A stretch of 64,000 bases of DNA from Lysobacter_K sp043738095. Lineage in GTDB: Bacteria > Pseudomonadota > Gammaproteobacteria > Xanthomonadales > Xanthomonadaceae. A model generated the notes under the pieces. It did no database searches, was not told where the DNA came from, and was given only the letters and a program-made list of their open reading frames with translations. The stretch spans positions 1 to 64,000 of the forward strand of contig JAYSZI010000001.1 of NCBI GenBank assembly GCA_043738095.1, read 5' to 3'. Positions 51,122 to 60,599 of the stretch are shown here, one piece after another (the first letter of the stretch is position 1; every line of letters starts with the position of its first letter). Position numbers and translations under genes: made by a program.

Positions 51122-51303
51122 TTTTTTGCTTCCTTCGTGTCATGGGTGCCAGCACTGGGCAGCCGCCCGGCCTTGCGCAGCGCGTCGCGCAGCACGTATT
51201 CGATCTGGGCGTTGAGGCTGCGAAGGTCGTCGTCGGCCCACCGCTGCGCCGCCGCGAGCACGTCGGCATTGATGCGCAGCGGATAGGCTTTTTTTTCGCT
51301 CAT
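51118..51303 (-). CDS. Arc-type ribbon-helix-helix DNA-binding protein
   Basis: 61 residues. AYPLRINADVLAAAQRWADDDLRSLNAQIEYVLRDALRKAG is the Arc/MetJ-like fold: a beta strand for DNA contact (YPLRIN), then two helices with the RSLN turn. The tail is hydrophilic. Proteins of this kind are dimeric repressors, often autoregulatory. Candidate target: the inverted repeat at 52293-52317. Between the SPFH and DUF4177 genes; not paired with a recognisable toxin. Confidence 0.88.
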   Translation of the reverse strand: MSEKKAYPLRINADVLAAAQRWADDDLRSLNAQIEYVLRDALRKAGRLPSAGTHDTKEAKK

Positions 51304-51312
51304 CGGGACAAA

Positions 51313-51387
51313 TCAGCGCCGATGGCGTTTGCGCATCGCCATGGCACCGACGATGACGACGCAGACAATGATCATGGTTGCGGTCAT
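51313..51387 (-). CDS. 24-residue membrane microprotein
   Basis: A complete tiny frame: MTATMIIVCVVIVGAMAM is a single hydrophobic helix, followed by RKRHRR and stop. GAGGAG seven bases before the ATG is an ideal ribosome binding site. It sits 11 bases after the SPFH stop and ends 9 bases before the ribbon-helix-helix start, filling the gap exactly as an operon gene would. Positively charged C-terminus suggests N-out topology. No known family. Confidence 0.6.
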   Translation of the reverse strand: MTATMIIVCVVIVGAMAMRKRHRR

Positions 51388-51398
51388 GGAAATACTCC

Positions 51399-52265
<867 letters not shown>

Positions 52266-52292
52266 GGCAACCTCTGGCGACGGGATACGCAT

Positions 52293-52317
52293 ATTTGATA
52301 TCAAAAAGATATCAAAT
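52293..52317. promoter_or_regulatory. Perfect inverted repeat before the SPFH operon
   Basis: ATTTGATATC-N5-GATATCAAAT, 10-bp arms, 28 bases before the SPFH start. On the minus strand it overlaps a TTGATA -35-like element, so a bound protein would block transcription. It is A/T-rich in a GC-rich genome. Confidence 0.65.
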
Positions 52318-52485
52318 GCAATCACGCGCGACAATGGTCCGACAAACGGTCGTGGGGCCGAACCGCGCGAAAGCCGAGGACGTGATCGAGCGATGTTCAT
52401 CGCACGGCGGCGAGAGTGCCGGGTAGACGGGATCCACCAATGCGCGCGCCGCTCGATGAGCGGGGCAGAGCTGTTCGTCAAGGCA

Positions 52486-53442
52486 TCACGGCGTGATGCG
52501 GTACAGCGGAGCCGGGATGAACTCCCCAGTCGCGTACAAGCCACTGCCATCGGCGGTCCATCCGAGCGCCTCTGCCTGTGGCAGCCAGGGCAGCACGGTG
52601 GTCTTGGGTGTCTTGGACACCGCGCTGGCCCAGCTCTGTCGAGTCCCGCGCGGGTACAGCAGCAGGTAGCGGTAGGTCATGACCGCCAAGGTGCGGCCAT
52701 CGGGCGAGACGTCGGCGGCGGTGACCTGGCCAACCAGGCGCGCGCGACGGGTCGACGTCGACCGCGTGGCTTCGGGCCGCGGCACCCCGGCCAGCCGGCC
52801 GACGCGGGTGGCCGTGAGCATGCTGCCCCCGGTGGGGCGCAGTGGCACGGTGAACAATTCCGGCGGTTCGCGTTTCTTCGACACCAGCAGGATCTGCCCA
52901 CGCGCGGCGTCCACGGCCACGGCTTCGCAGTCGCGCGCGCCGTCGGGCCAGCGGAACGCAATCGACCAGGCCGGTTTCAGCCGGGTGTTGCGAACCCGGG
53001 ACGGTTCCTCGATCACGTGCAACTGCAGCGTCTTGCGCAGGCCGCCGTTGTCGCCGACATCGGCTACCAGTAGGTAGGCCTTGCCGTCGAGTTCGAACGC
53101 TGCGATATCTTCCCAGTCGGTCTTGGGCACGCCTTGCAGGCGCAGCGTCGCCAATCGCTGGCCGCGTGTGTTGACCGCAAACAGACGGGCCGGGTTGCCG
53201 CCGTCGTCGTGAAGCCACAGCACATTGCGATGCCGCCGCGACGCAGCCAGGCCGCTGATCTCGCTGAGCTGCGGGTCGAGCAACATGCCGCTGAGCTGCG
53301 CCGCGGGCTGTGGCCGGGCCTGTGGGCTGGGCGGCGAGCTGGGCTCAGCGTCGCCGCACGCGGCAAGCGCGGACAGCAGCATCACCACCGCTCCGCGCGC
53401 GGCGAGGTGTAGCAGGCACAGCGGGCGATTCCCCAAGCTCAT
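52486..53442 (-). CDS. Lipoprotein with beta-propeller-like repeats
   Basis: 318 residues. Lipoprotein signal AARGAVVMLLSALAACGD, cysteine near residue 30, then a serine/proline-rich linker. The mature domain has several strand-turn segments such as RNVLWLHDDGGNPARLFAVN, WEDIAAFELDGKAYLLVADVGDN, RDCEAVAVDAARGQILLVSKK and VTAADVSPDGRTLAVMTY, like a six-bladed propeller of the SdiA/esterase-like type. No enzyme motif is seen. Divergent from purT. Confidence 0.8.
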   Translation of the reverse strand: MSLGNRPLCLLHLAARGAVVMLLSALAACGDAEPSSPPSPQARPQPAAQLSGMLLDPQLSEISGLAASRRHRNVLWLHDDGGNPARLFAVNTRGQRLATLRLQGVPKTDWEDIAAFELDGKAYLLVADVGDNGGLRKTLQLHVIEEPSRVRNTRLKPAWSIAFRWPDGARDCEAVAVDAARGQILLVSKKREPPELFTVPLRPTGGSMLTATRVGRLAGVPRPEATRSTSTRRARLVGQVTAADVSPDGRTLAVMTYRYLLLYPRGTRQSWASAVSKTPKTTVLPWLPQAEALGWTADGSGLYATGEFIPAPLYRITP

Positions 53443-53540
53443 GCTCGCAGGATCGCATGGGCGTTGCGGGCGGCCCAAATGCGCCGCCGGAGCCGGCGCG
53501 GGAAGCTAGACTAGTCCGCATCAACTCGTCTGGATTGCGC

Positions 53541-54755
53541 ATGATTACGCTCGGCACGCCATTGTCCCCGCACGCGTTCCGCGTATTGCTGCTTGGTTCG
53601 GGCGAATTGGGCAAGGAAGTTGCGATCGAGCTGCAACGCTTCGGCGTAGAAGTGATCGCCGCAGACCGGTACGCCGATGCGCCAGCGATGCAGGTCGCGC
53701 ACCGCAGCCACGTGCTCGACATGCTCGACGGCGCCGCGATCCGAGCATTGGTTGCGCTGGAGCGACCGGATCTGATCGTGCCGGAGATCGAGGCAATTCA
53801 TACGCAGACGCTGATCGAGCTGGAACGCGAGTTCGCCGAGCGCGGCACGCTCACGCGCGTGATCCCGACTGCGCGTGCTGCGCGTCTGACGATGGATCGC
53901 GAAGGCATCCGGCGCTTGGCCGCCGAGACACTTTCGCTGGCGACCTCGCCCTACCGTTTTGTCGACACGCTCGAGGAATACCGCGAGGCGGTACAGGCCA
54001 TTGGCCTGCCCTGCGTGGTCAAGCCGGTGATGTCCTCGTCGGGCAAGGGCCAGTCGTCGGTGCGCACCGACGAGGACGTCGACAAGGCTTGGCACTACGC
54101 CCAGAGCGGCGGTCGCGCGGGCGCTGGCCGCGTGATCGTCGAGGGTTTCATCGACTTCGATTATGAGATCACCCTGCTGACCGTCCGCCACGTCGGCGGG
54201 ACCACTTTCTGCGCGCCGATCGGGCATCTGCAGCGCGATGGCGACTACCGCGAGAGCTGGCAGCCGCAGCCGATGTCGACGCGTGCGCTGGCCAAGGCGC
54301 AGGGCATCGCGCGCGGTATCACCGACGACCTCGGCGGCTACGGTGTGTTCGGGGTTGAGCTGTTCGTGAAAGGCGACGAAGTCTGGTTCAGCGAAGTCTC
54401 GCCGCGCCCGCACGACACCGGCCTGGTCACGCTGGCGTCGCAGGACCTCAGCCAATTTGCCCTGCATGCGCGCGCGATCCTTGGCTTGCCGGTGCATGCC
54501 GACCAGAGCGGCGAGATCCACTTGCGCGCGCCGGCGGCGTCATGCGCGGTGCTGGCCGAAGGCCATGGCGTGCCGGTGTTCAGCGGCGTTGACTTGGCGC
54601 TGGCGCAGGCCGACACGCATCTGCGCTTGTTCGGCAAACCGCGTGTGGAAGGGCAGCGGCGCGTGGCGGTGACACTCGCGCTGGGTGAGGACATCGACCA
54701 GGCCCGCGAGCGCGCGCGCAAGGCCGCGAGCGACTTGCATATCGAGCTGCGCTGA
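53541..54755 (+). CDS. purT: Formate-dependent phosphoribosylglycinamide formyltransferase
   Basis: 404 residues, ATP-grasp fold. LLLGSGELGKEVAIELQRFGVEVIAADRYADAPAMQVAH is the GAR-binding N-terminal domain; KPVMSSSGKGQS binds ATP; RPHDTGLVTLASQDLSQFALHARAILGLP is a PurT signature. It makes formyl-GAR from formate and ATP in purine synthesis, replacing folate-dependent PurN. The ATG at 53541 gives the usual start with about ten extra residues relative to E. coli. Confidence 0.96.
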   Translation: MITLGTPLSPHAFRVLLLGSGELGKEVAIELQRFGVEVIAADRYADAPAMQVAHRSHVLDMLDGAAIRALVALERPDLIVPEIEAIHTQTLIELEREFAERGTLTRVIPTARAARLTMDREGIRRLAAETLSLATSPYRFVDTLEEYREAVQAIGLPCVVKPVMSSSGKGQSSVRTDEDVDKAWHYAQSGGRAGAGRVIVEGFIDFDYEITLLTVRHVGGTTFCAPIGHLQRDGDYRESWQPQPMSTRALAKAQGIARGITDDLGGYGVFGVELFVKGDEVWFSEVSPRPHDTGLVTLASQDLSQFALHARAILGLPVHADQSGEIHLRAPAASCAVLAEGHGVPVFSGVDLALAQADTHLRLFGKPRVEGQRRVAVTLALGEDIDQARERARKAASDLHIELR

Positions 54756-54777
54756 GCGCGGCGCTAATCAGGAATCA

Positions 54778-55176
54778 ATGATGGACGACACCACCGGCTA
54801 CGCTGTATTTCTATTTCCGCAGGCGCTGGAAGCGCTAGGCGATGCGATCAAGCCTTACCTGCTGGAAGGGGCGGGCGGTACCCATGTGTTGTGCCGGGAG
54901 ATCGACACCGGTGGCGCGTTTATCGAGATGGCGCTAGATGGCATCGACGGAGAGGGCAAGCCGGTCAAGCTGGAACTCATGATCCCCAGCGCAATGGTGC
55001 GGATGATCGTGTCGGTGCGCAGCGACGAATTGTTCGGCTTTGTCCCGCGTATCGCGAAAATGGTGATGCGGACCCTGCCGGCGGCGGGTTCACCCGCAGC
55101 GGCGATCGAGGTGCCCGCGCCGGCCGCGGCGGACACGGCTGAATCTCAGTCCACGCAGGCGCCCACGCAGCCGTAG
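54778..55176 (+). CDS. Conserved hypothetical protein after purT
   Basis: 132 residues: DDTTGYAVFLFPQALEALGDAIKPYLLEGAGGTHVLCREIDTGGAFIEMALDGIDGEGKPVKLELMIPSAMVRMIVSVRSDELFGFVPR, then an alanine/proline-rich tail (about 105-132). A small alpha/beta fold is likely; no signal peptide. I do not recognise the family. AGGA upstream supports ATG 54778; a second ATG three bases later is possible. Same strand as purT with a 22-base gap, so probably co-transcribed. Confidence 0.75.
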   Translation: MMDDTTGYAVFLFPQALEALGDAIKPYLLEGAGGTHVLCREIDTGGAFIEMALDGIDGEGKPVKLELMIPSAMVRMIVSVRSDELFGFVPRIAKMVMRTLPAAGSPAAAIEVPAPAAADTAESQSTQAPTQP

Positions 55177-55389
55177 CGCGAGGCTTGGTCCGGTGCTCCG
55201 AGTCGACCCGACGCCGCGGCGCCGGGAGCCTCCTCCTTGTTGTTTGCGGTAGCACGGCCGGCGCAGTGGCTTTCGGCGCGGAGCTGATCCAGCCCTGGCG
55301 TTATCCTCATGTCTCGCTCGCCAACGGCTCTGTCCCCGCAGCGAGACCCTCCGCGTTGCCGAGGGCGAGTTGAACCGTCGGAGGGGTCA

Positions 55390-56661
55390 TCAGCGTGGCG
55401 CGCCCAGGTCCATCCACACCAGACGGTGGTCACTCGCGCTAGCAATATCCGCATCCACGGACCCGCTGATGGGCCAGAACACGCCGCTGCCATGCACACG
55501 CAGGCCGCGCGATGGCAGCAAATAATCGAGGCGCAACGTGCCTACCTTCGGACCGAAATCGCCCGTGTGATTACCGACGTCGCCTTTGCGTGGCAACGCG
55601 TGCTCGGCGGCGCGTTCGATCGCGCCGACGCTGCGCGGCGCCGGGCTGGGTGCGATGCGCGGGTGCGCCAGCAACTGGGCGATCGCGCCGGGCATGCCGG
55701 CACCATCGAACGGATCGGCATTGAGATCGCCGGCGATGACGAAGCGCGCGTCGGGCGCCAAGCCGCCGCACCGGCCCTGGTCGTCGCACAACCACGTCGA
55801 GGCCGCCGCGCGCGGGCCCGCCGACAGATATTCGGCCCATAACCGCACCTCGTCAAAATTGCGCGCCCCGTTGCGGTCTTCCGGGCCGTCGAACACCGGC
55901 GGCGTGGGGTGCGAGGCGAGCAAGTGCAACGTGCCCAGTGGCGTGCGCACAGGCACGTCCCAATGCGATTTGGATGACAGCCGCAACGGCGCCCATGTCG
56001 CCGGCACATACCATGGCGCGCCGCTCACCGGATCGTGCGGCTGGCGCGCGCCGGGCAGCGCACTCCACTTCAAGCGTTGAAACGTACGTACTTGTGCGCT
56101 GTCGATCGGGTAGCGCGACAGCACGAGCATGCCGTACTGCCCCGGGTGCAGGCCGTAGCCCCAGGCGTCGTTGCCGCGCGCGCGTTGGGCGCCACCAATG
56201 CCACCATCGCGATCAAGATCGAGGCCGCTCGGAACGCCCGTGTTGACCGGGGCGAGATAGCGGTAGGGATAGTGCAGCGCGTCACCGCCGCCGGCCTGTG
56301 CCACCTCCAGGTAATCGCGTTGAAACAGCGCGGCGGCGCGGTGGCCCGCATCGAAATCGAACTCGTTGAGCAAGACCAGGTCCGGGCGCATTCGCTGCAG
56401 GACGGCGGCGATTTTGCGCGCGTTTGTATCGCCGGTCTCCAGGCGGCGCACGAGGCCGCCGGCGGCGTCGTCGTACAGCGACGTGTTGTAGGTCGCCACG
56501 CGTAACGGTGGCATCTGTGCCGACGGGTCAAGCATCGATCCGACCTGAGCCCGTGAGTTGCCTTGCACGTTGACGCGCACGCAGCCGACGAGCGCGATCA
56601 ACGCGAGCAGAGCGCTGGCCTGAACCATCACTGCCAACCCCAGGTGTCCGCGTGCGGTCAT
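55390..56661 (-). CDS. Endonuclease/exonuclease/phosphatase family lipoprotein
   Basis: 423 residues. Lipoprotein signal VMVQASALLALIALVGC. The EEP fold shows RVATYNTSLYDD, PDLVLLNEFDFDAGH (metal glutamate), ASHPTPPVF, FVIAGDLNADPFDG (GDxN) and ASASDHRLVWMD (SDH). Such proteins hydrolyse DNA or phosphoesters; a lipoprotein location suggests use of extracellular nucleic acids or lipids. Its ATG overlaps the arginyl/leucyl-transferase stop... the two genes share ATGA, with this gene upstream. Confidence 0.9.
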   Translation of the reverse strand: MTARGHLGLAVMVQASALLALIALVGCVRVNVQGNSRAQVGSMLDPSAQMPPLRVATYNTSLYDDAAGGLVRRLETGDTNARKIAAVLQRMRPDLVLLNEFDFDAGHRAAALFQRDYLEVAQAGGGDALHYPYRYLAPVNTGVPSGLDLDRDGGIGGAQRARGNDAWGYGLHPGQYGMLVLSRYPIDSAQVRTFQRLKWSALPGARQPHDPVSGAPWYVPATWAPLRLSSKSHWDVPVRTPLGTLHLLASHPTPPVFDGPEDRNGARNFDEVRLWAEYLSAGPRAAASTWLCDDQGRCGGLAPDARFVIAGDLNADPFDGAGMPGAIAQLLAHPRIAPSPAPRSVGAIERAAEHALPRKGDVGNHTGDFGPKVGTLRLDYLLPSRGLRVHGSGVFWPISGSVDADIASASDHRLVWMDLGAPR

Positions 56662-57407
56662 GCGAAGTCCTCATCACCGAGTTGGCGCCAGTTGCGACCG
56701 TCGAAGCCTTCGATCGGCAGGAACCGGCGCTTGTAATCCATCTTGGCGTGCCCGGCGATCCAATAGCCCAGGTACAGATGCGTGCGCTGTTCGCGCTGCG
56801 CCCATTCCAGTTGCTTGAGGATCGCCAGCGTGCCGAGCCCGCGGCCGGCGGCGTCAGGATCGTAGAACGTGTACACCGCGGACAACGCGTTATCGCAGAT
56901 GTCGGTGACGGCGACTGCAAGCAGCTTTCCGGGACCGTGTGCAGCGGGTTCGCGCAGTTCGAGAAAGCGGCCGGTGCTCCAACTGCCGATGAGGAACTGG
57001 TCGAATTCGATCCCGCCGTGGCTGTCCATGCCACCGCCCGCATGGCGCGAGCGCAGATAGCGCCGGTACAGCGCCAGATGCTCCTCGTTGCGTTCGGCTG
57101 GGCACACGCGCAGCTCGACTCCGGCATTGCGCCTGAGGCAGCGACGCTGGCTGCGGTCGGGGACGAAGCGCGCCACTGGAATACGCACCGCCACGCAGGC
57201 GCGGCATCCGGCGCAGTGCGGGCGATAGACGATGTCGCCGGAGCGACGGAAGCCCCAACCCAGCGCGAGCGGATACCAATGCCCCAGACGCGGGTCGCGT
57301 GGATCGAGCACCAGATCGCGGGCGACGCGGCCGGGCCAGTACCCGCACGCGTGCTCGCTGGTGTGGAACAGGCGCAGGTCATCGGGGTCGGCTTCGTCGG
57401 TGCCCAT
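56658..57407 (-). CDS. bpt: Aspartate/glutamate leucyltransferase (arginyltransferase family)
   Basis: 249 residues. RLFHTSEHACGYWPGRVARDLVLDP at the N-terminus, YRPHCAGCRACVAVRIPVARF with the cysteine cluster, and the acyltransferase C-terminal half (TFYDPDAAGRGLGTLAILKQLEW, YLGYWIAGHAKMDYKRRFLP) fit Bpt. It adds leucine to proteins with N-terminal Asp or Glu, marking them for ClpAP. The start at 57407 follows the family. Its stop overlaps the start of the EEP lipoprotein gene. Confidence 0.93.
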   Translation of the reverse strand: MGTDEADPDDLRLFHTSEHACGYWPGRVARDLVLDPRDPRLGHWYPLALGWGFRRSGDIVYRPHCAGCRACVAVRIPVARFVPDRSQRRCLRRNAGVELRVCPAERNEEHLALYRRYLRSRHAGGGMDSHGGIEFDQFLIGSWSTGRFLELREPAAHGPGKLLAVAVTDICDNALSAVYTFYDPDAAGRGLGTLAILKQLEWAQREQRTHLYLGYWIAGHAKMDYKRRFLPIEGFDGRNWRQLGDEDFA

Positions 57408-57540
57408 GACTGCAGCATAGCGCCGGGGGCGGCGGCGCTGTCCAGCGGATGAATCATGTGTTGCGTGCGTCAACCGCTCGCCGGCAGCGGCGTTATTCCC
57501 ACCATCGGCGCCTCCTTGTCGCCGCACTGGGAGTCATTCA

Positions 57541-58167
57541 ATGAATCGTTCACGCTTGCTCGTCGCCGCGATCGCTGTGTCCCTCGCCGGAGCCGCTTTT
57601 GCATCGCCGCCGACCCCATCCGCCGACGCGCCGCAGCGCCGCGCGATGGCGACGCTGGATACGAATAAGGATGGCCTGATCGACCGGGCGGAGGCGGCTC
57701 AGCATCCGCGCCTGGCCGAGAAGTTCGACGCGCTCGACAAGAACCGGGATGGCCGGCTCGATCAGGGCGAGCGGCCTTCGCACCGCGGCAAGCGCGGCCA
57801 CCGCGGCGGCATGGATCACGCGATCAAGCTCGACACCGATGGCGACGGCCGCATCAGTCGCGCCGAAGCTGCCGCGAAGCCGAAGTTCGCCGAACGTTTC
57901 GCGCAGGCCGATCGCAACCGCGATGGCTATCTGGTCCGCAGTGAGCTGCATGCCGCGGCCGAACAACACCGTGGCGAGGCCATGGCCAAGCACCGCGCGC
58001 ATTTTGAAGCCAAGTTCACCGCTGCGGACCTCAACCGCGATGGCAAGCTCAGCCGGGTTGAAGTCGCAGCGGGCATGCCGCAGCTGGCCAAGGCGTTCGC
58101 GTTCCACGACGAGGACCGCGACGGCTTTCTGACCCGCGCGGACCTGCAGCGCAACCCGCACCGCTGA
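57541..58167 (+). CDS. Exported protein with six EF-hand loops
   Basis: 208 residues. Signal peptide MNRSRLLVAAIAVSLAGAAFA. Six canonical 12-residue EF-hand loops start at about residues 40, 66, 98, 124, 163 and 190 (DTNKDGLIDRAE, DKNRDGRLDQGE, DTDGDGRISRAE, DRNRDGYLVRSE, DLNRDGKLSRVE, DEDRDGFLTRAD); all keep D1, D/N3, D5, G6; five end in E and the last in D. It should bind calcium in the periplasm or outside. EF-hand proteins of this type are frequent in Xanthomonadales; role unknown. A terminator follows. Confidence 0.9.
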   Translation: MNRSRLLVAAIAVSLAGAAFASPPTPSADAPQRRAMATLDTNKDGLIDRAEAAQHPRLAEKFDALDKNRDGRLDQGERPSHRGKRGHRGGMDHAIKLDTDGDGRISRAEAAAKPKFAERFAQADRNRDGYLVRSELHAAAEQHRGEAMAKHRAHFEAKFTAADLNRDGKLSRVEVAAGMPQLAKAFAFHDEDRDGFLTRADLQRNPHR

Positions 58168-58212
58168 ACCTTCGCCGCGAGGTAATAGGTTGCGATCAAC
58201 CCAGCAATATCG

Positions 58213-58247
58213 AGCCCGTGCCGAGTACTGCGGTACGGGCTTTTTTT
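58213..58247. terminator. Rho-independent terminator after the EF-hand gene
   Basis: AGCCCGTGCCG pairs with the right arm GCGGTACGGGCT (one G-U), followed by seven T. It lies 45 bases after the stop codon. Confidence 0.85.
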
Positions 58248-58359
58248 GCCCTCCGCTTAACCAGGACCGGAAAAGATAAGCAGCAACGCCTTCGACAACG
58301 CCTTCGACAACCAGTCGGTCGATTAACGCCGCGCCCGGGCGGGCCGACCGCGCCGTGCG

Positions 58360-59517
58360 CTACAGCCGGCCGGCCTGTATCAGCCCGACGATGATCCCGC
58401 CCAACCCACCGGCCAGGCCGAGCACCGAGCCAATCCAGCACATGACCCTTTCCCGGCGGCGTTTGACCGCCGCCGCCACTGGGTCGAGGCGCGCTTCGAG
58501 CGCATGCCGGCGTTGCAGGACGCGAGGCTGCACGACCAACGTCTGGTAGAACACCACCACCATGAACACCAGTGTGGCCAAAACCGGCAACAGCCAACCT
58601 CGGTCGAACCGTGCCATCAGCAGCATCGCGATAATGAAGCCGATCGATGCGAGCCCGGAAACGACCGCGCTGCGGATCAGGCCATGGCGCTCAACCTGAT
58701 CGATTGCGCCGTTGAGCTGTTGGCGCAGGCCCAGGTAAATGCCGGCGAAGCCTGCCACCAACGCGATCCCAATGCTGCCCGCCGAGCCCAGCAGGATCTT
58801 GCCAAGCGTTTTGGCACCCGCCGCCGTGCCCACGGTCAGCATGCCGACGGCTGCGGCGGGCGGGCTGGCGACGGAGAGTGCGGTCGCCATCGTGACCGTG
58901 AACGCGACCGACGGCGCACTGTCGCGTGCAAAGTCGGCGAAGCGCGTCAGCAACTCGGTGCGTACCGCCGCCCGCGCGCGTGACAGACGCTTGCGCACCG
59001 CGGCGTCGCTGAGGCCGAGCAGGGTCGCCACCTGTTGCGAGCTCTGGCCCTCGCGGTAATACAGCAGCAGTGCCTCGCGGCTGTCGTCCGGCAACGCCGA
59101 GATCAGGTCGGCGGCGACGCGTTGCTGTTCGTCCTCGAGTAGCTGCTCGAACGGATTGGGCTGGGGGTCGGCAGCCATGGCAATGATGTCGTCCGCGTCG
59201 ACGACCTCGCCCGCGCGCCGTTGCCGGCCGCGCAGGTGGTCATGGGCGAGGTTGCGGGTGATCTGCCGCAACCACGGCAAGAAGCTCGCAGGGTTCTGCA
59301 GGCGCTTGAGGTTCTGCCAGGCGCTGAGGAACGCCTCCTGGGCGATGTCCTCGCTCGCGGGGACATCGCGGGTGATCGCCAGCGCGATTGCCGTGACGGT
59401 GTTCTGGCAGGCGGCGACGATGCGGCCGTAAGCGTCGCGGTCGCCGTCGGCCGCCGCGGGCAACTGGCCGTGGATCAGCAGGTCCAGTGGCGAGCGATCC
59501 AGCGTCGTGGTGTTCAT
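58360..59517 (-). CDS. Sigma-70 family factor fused to a membrane domain
   Basis: 385 residues. The first ~200 form an ECF-like sigma factor: region 2 (AACQNTVTAIALAITRDVPASEDIAQEAFLSAWQNLKRL, FLPWLRQITRNLAHDHLR) and region 4 (LPDDSREALLLYYREGQSSQQVATLLGLSDAAVRKRLSRARAAVR). The last ~180 residues hold about five membrane segments (about 205-235, 245-268, 285-308, 313-335, 360-385). An ECF factor tied to the membrane could be self-controlled, with the membrane part acting as built-in anti-sigma. The start is MNTTTLDRSPLD. Confidence 0.9.
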   Translation of the reverse strand: MNTTTLDRSPLDLLIHGQLPAAADGDRDAYGRIVAACQNTVTAIALAITRDVPASEDIAQEAFLSAWQNLKRLQNPASFLPWLRQITRNLAHDHLRGRQRRAGEVVDADDIIAMAADPQPNPFEQLLEDEQQRVAADLISALPDDSREALLLYYREGQSSQQVATLLGLSDAAVRKRLSRARAAVRTELLTRFADFARDSAPSVAFTVTMATALSVASPPAAAVGMLTVGTAAGAKTLGKILLGSAGSIGIALVAGFAGIYLGLRQQLNGAIDQVERHGLIRSAVVSGLASIGFIIAMLLMARFDRGWLLPVLATLVFMVVVFYQTLVVQPRVLQRRHALEARLDPVAAAVKRRRERVMCWIGSVLGLAGGLGGIIVGLIQAGRL

Positions 59518-59749
59518 GGGAAAGGGTATCCGCGCACGCGTCGCGCGAAAGCTTGGGAGCGATCCGCTGCGTCGGCGTTAACCGCGCAGGCGACGCCGGA
59601 GGAGACGAGGGGGTGGACGCCCCTCGGCGACACGCAATGGCGGATGCAGTGGCTGGCAGGGGTCATGGATGGGACTCGGTGGGGGCGTTGTGCCCTGGGC
59701 CCTGGCTAAGACGTCGCCCCGATCTAAATGTGACTGGCCGCGCGTGCCC

Positions 59750-60595
59750 TCACGTCGAAATGTGCTTTATCACGCGCGTGACCCGCCAGACCTCGCCCAC
59801 CCTCTTGACCTCGAGGGTCTTGTAGCGCGCCCACAGGCGGTGGTGATACGCGCTGTATTCGATCCGGCCCACGTCTGGCGCCGAGGGTCGGAATCCGTTT
59901 ACGTCCAGGATCATCGCCTCCTGCCCGGACGCCCGATGAAAGCTCGCGCGCTCGCTGTCGGCGACGCGCACGCACTCGGACATGGGCACCAGCTGTTTCG
60001 CAGACGCGCCCGCCGCTGCGCTCTTGGGCAACGAAGCCCGCAGCGCAGTGATCATCGCCGCTGACGCGTCGGCGCCATCGACCCCCAGGCACAGCACCGG
60101 CAGGTCGGCGTCCTTGAGCTGCGAGGCGAACACCGCGCGCGCGACGGGCTCCAGCGTGCGCGCGACCGTGCCATCGAACGGCGGCGAGGCCAGCTGCGGC
60201 ACGGTCGGCTGGGTGAGCGTGTTCATCACGCCCAGCACCAACACCGTCGTGATGCCGATCAACAGCGCCATCTTGATCAGCAGCACGCGTTTCTGAGGCT
60301 TCACTGCCTGCGTTGCGGGGTCGAAGCGGAACGCATTGGCGCCGTAACTGCCGGGCCGGGTGCTGTCGAGCAGGCCGACATCGCGCAGGATTTCGCGCGC
60401 GCGCACCTGGTCAGCCGACTTCACCACCCACACCGCGGGTTGCGGCGCGTTTTTGTCGGTGTAGCTGAAGTTGCGTCGGCGCCCGCCTTCGAACGAGCGT
60501 CCTTGCGTTACGCGCACCTCGATGCCGGCTTCCTCGAGTAACTGCACGACGCCTTCGACGTTTTCCAGTCGCGGACTACTGAATATCTGCCGCAT
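59750..60595 (-). CDS. DUF2007-type 'pathogenicity-like' membrane protein
   Basis: 281 residues. N-terminal MRQIFSSPRLENVEGVVQLLEEAGIEVRVTQGRSFEGG and AVWVVKSADQVRAREILRDVGLL form a DUF2007 module (about 1-80). One membrane helix near 107-128 (IKMALLIGITTVLVLGVMNTL) is followed by a periplasmic domain (about 130-281) with FASQLKDADLPVLCLGVDGADAS. Xanthomonad homologues are named 'pathogenicity-like' without clear evidence. It begins four bases after tesB. Confidence 0.8.
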   Translation of the reverse strand: MRQIFSSPRLENVEGVVQLLEEAGIEVRVTQGRSFEGGRRRNFSYTDKNAPQPAVWVVKSADQVRAREILRDVGLLDSTRPGSYGANAFRFDPATQAVKPQKRVLLIKMALLIGITTVLVLGVMNTLTQPTVPQLASPPFDGTVARTLEPVARAVFASQLKDADLPVLCLGVDGADASAAMITALRASLPKSAAAGASAKQLVPMSECVRVADSERASFHRASGQEAMILDVNGFRPSAPDVGRIEYSAYHHRLWARYKTLEVKRVGEVWRVTRVIKHIST

Positions 60596-60599
60596 GCAA

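Noticed and set aside
51118..51303. Toxin-antitoxin module with the ribbon-helix-helix protein as antitoxin
   Set aside because: The neighbouring DUF4177 protein and SPFH protein do not look like known toxins; autoregulator of the operon fits better.
58285..58312. Short tandem AACGCCTTCGACA duplication after the EF-hand gene
   Set aside because: Only two copies of 13 bases; it may be a scrap of the CCTTCGACAGG repeat but is too short to call.
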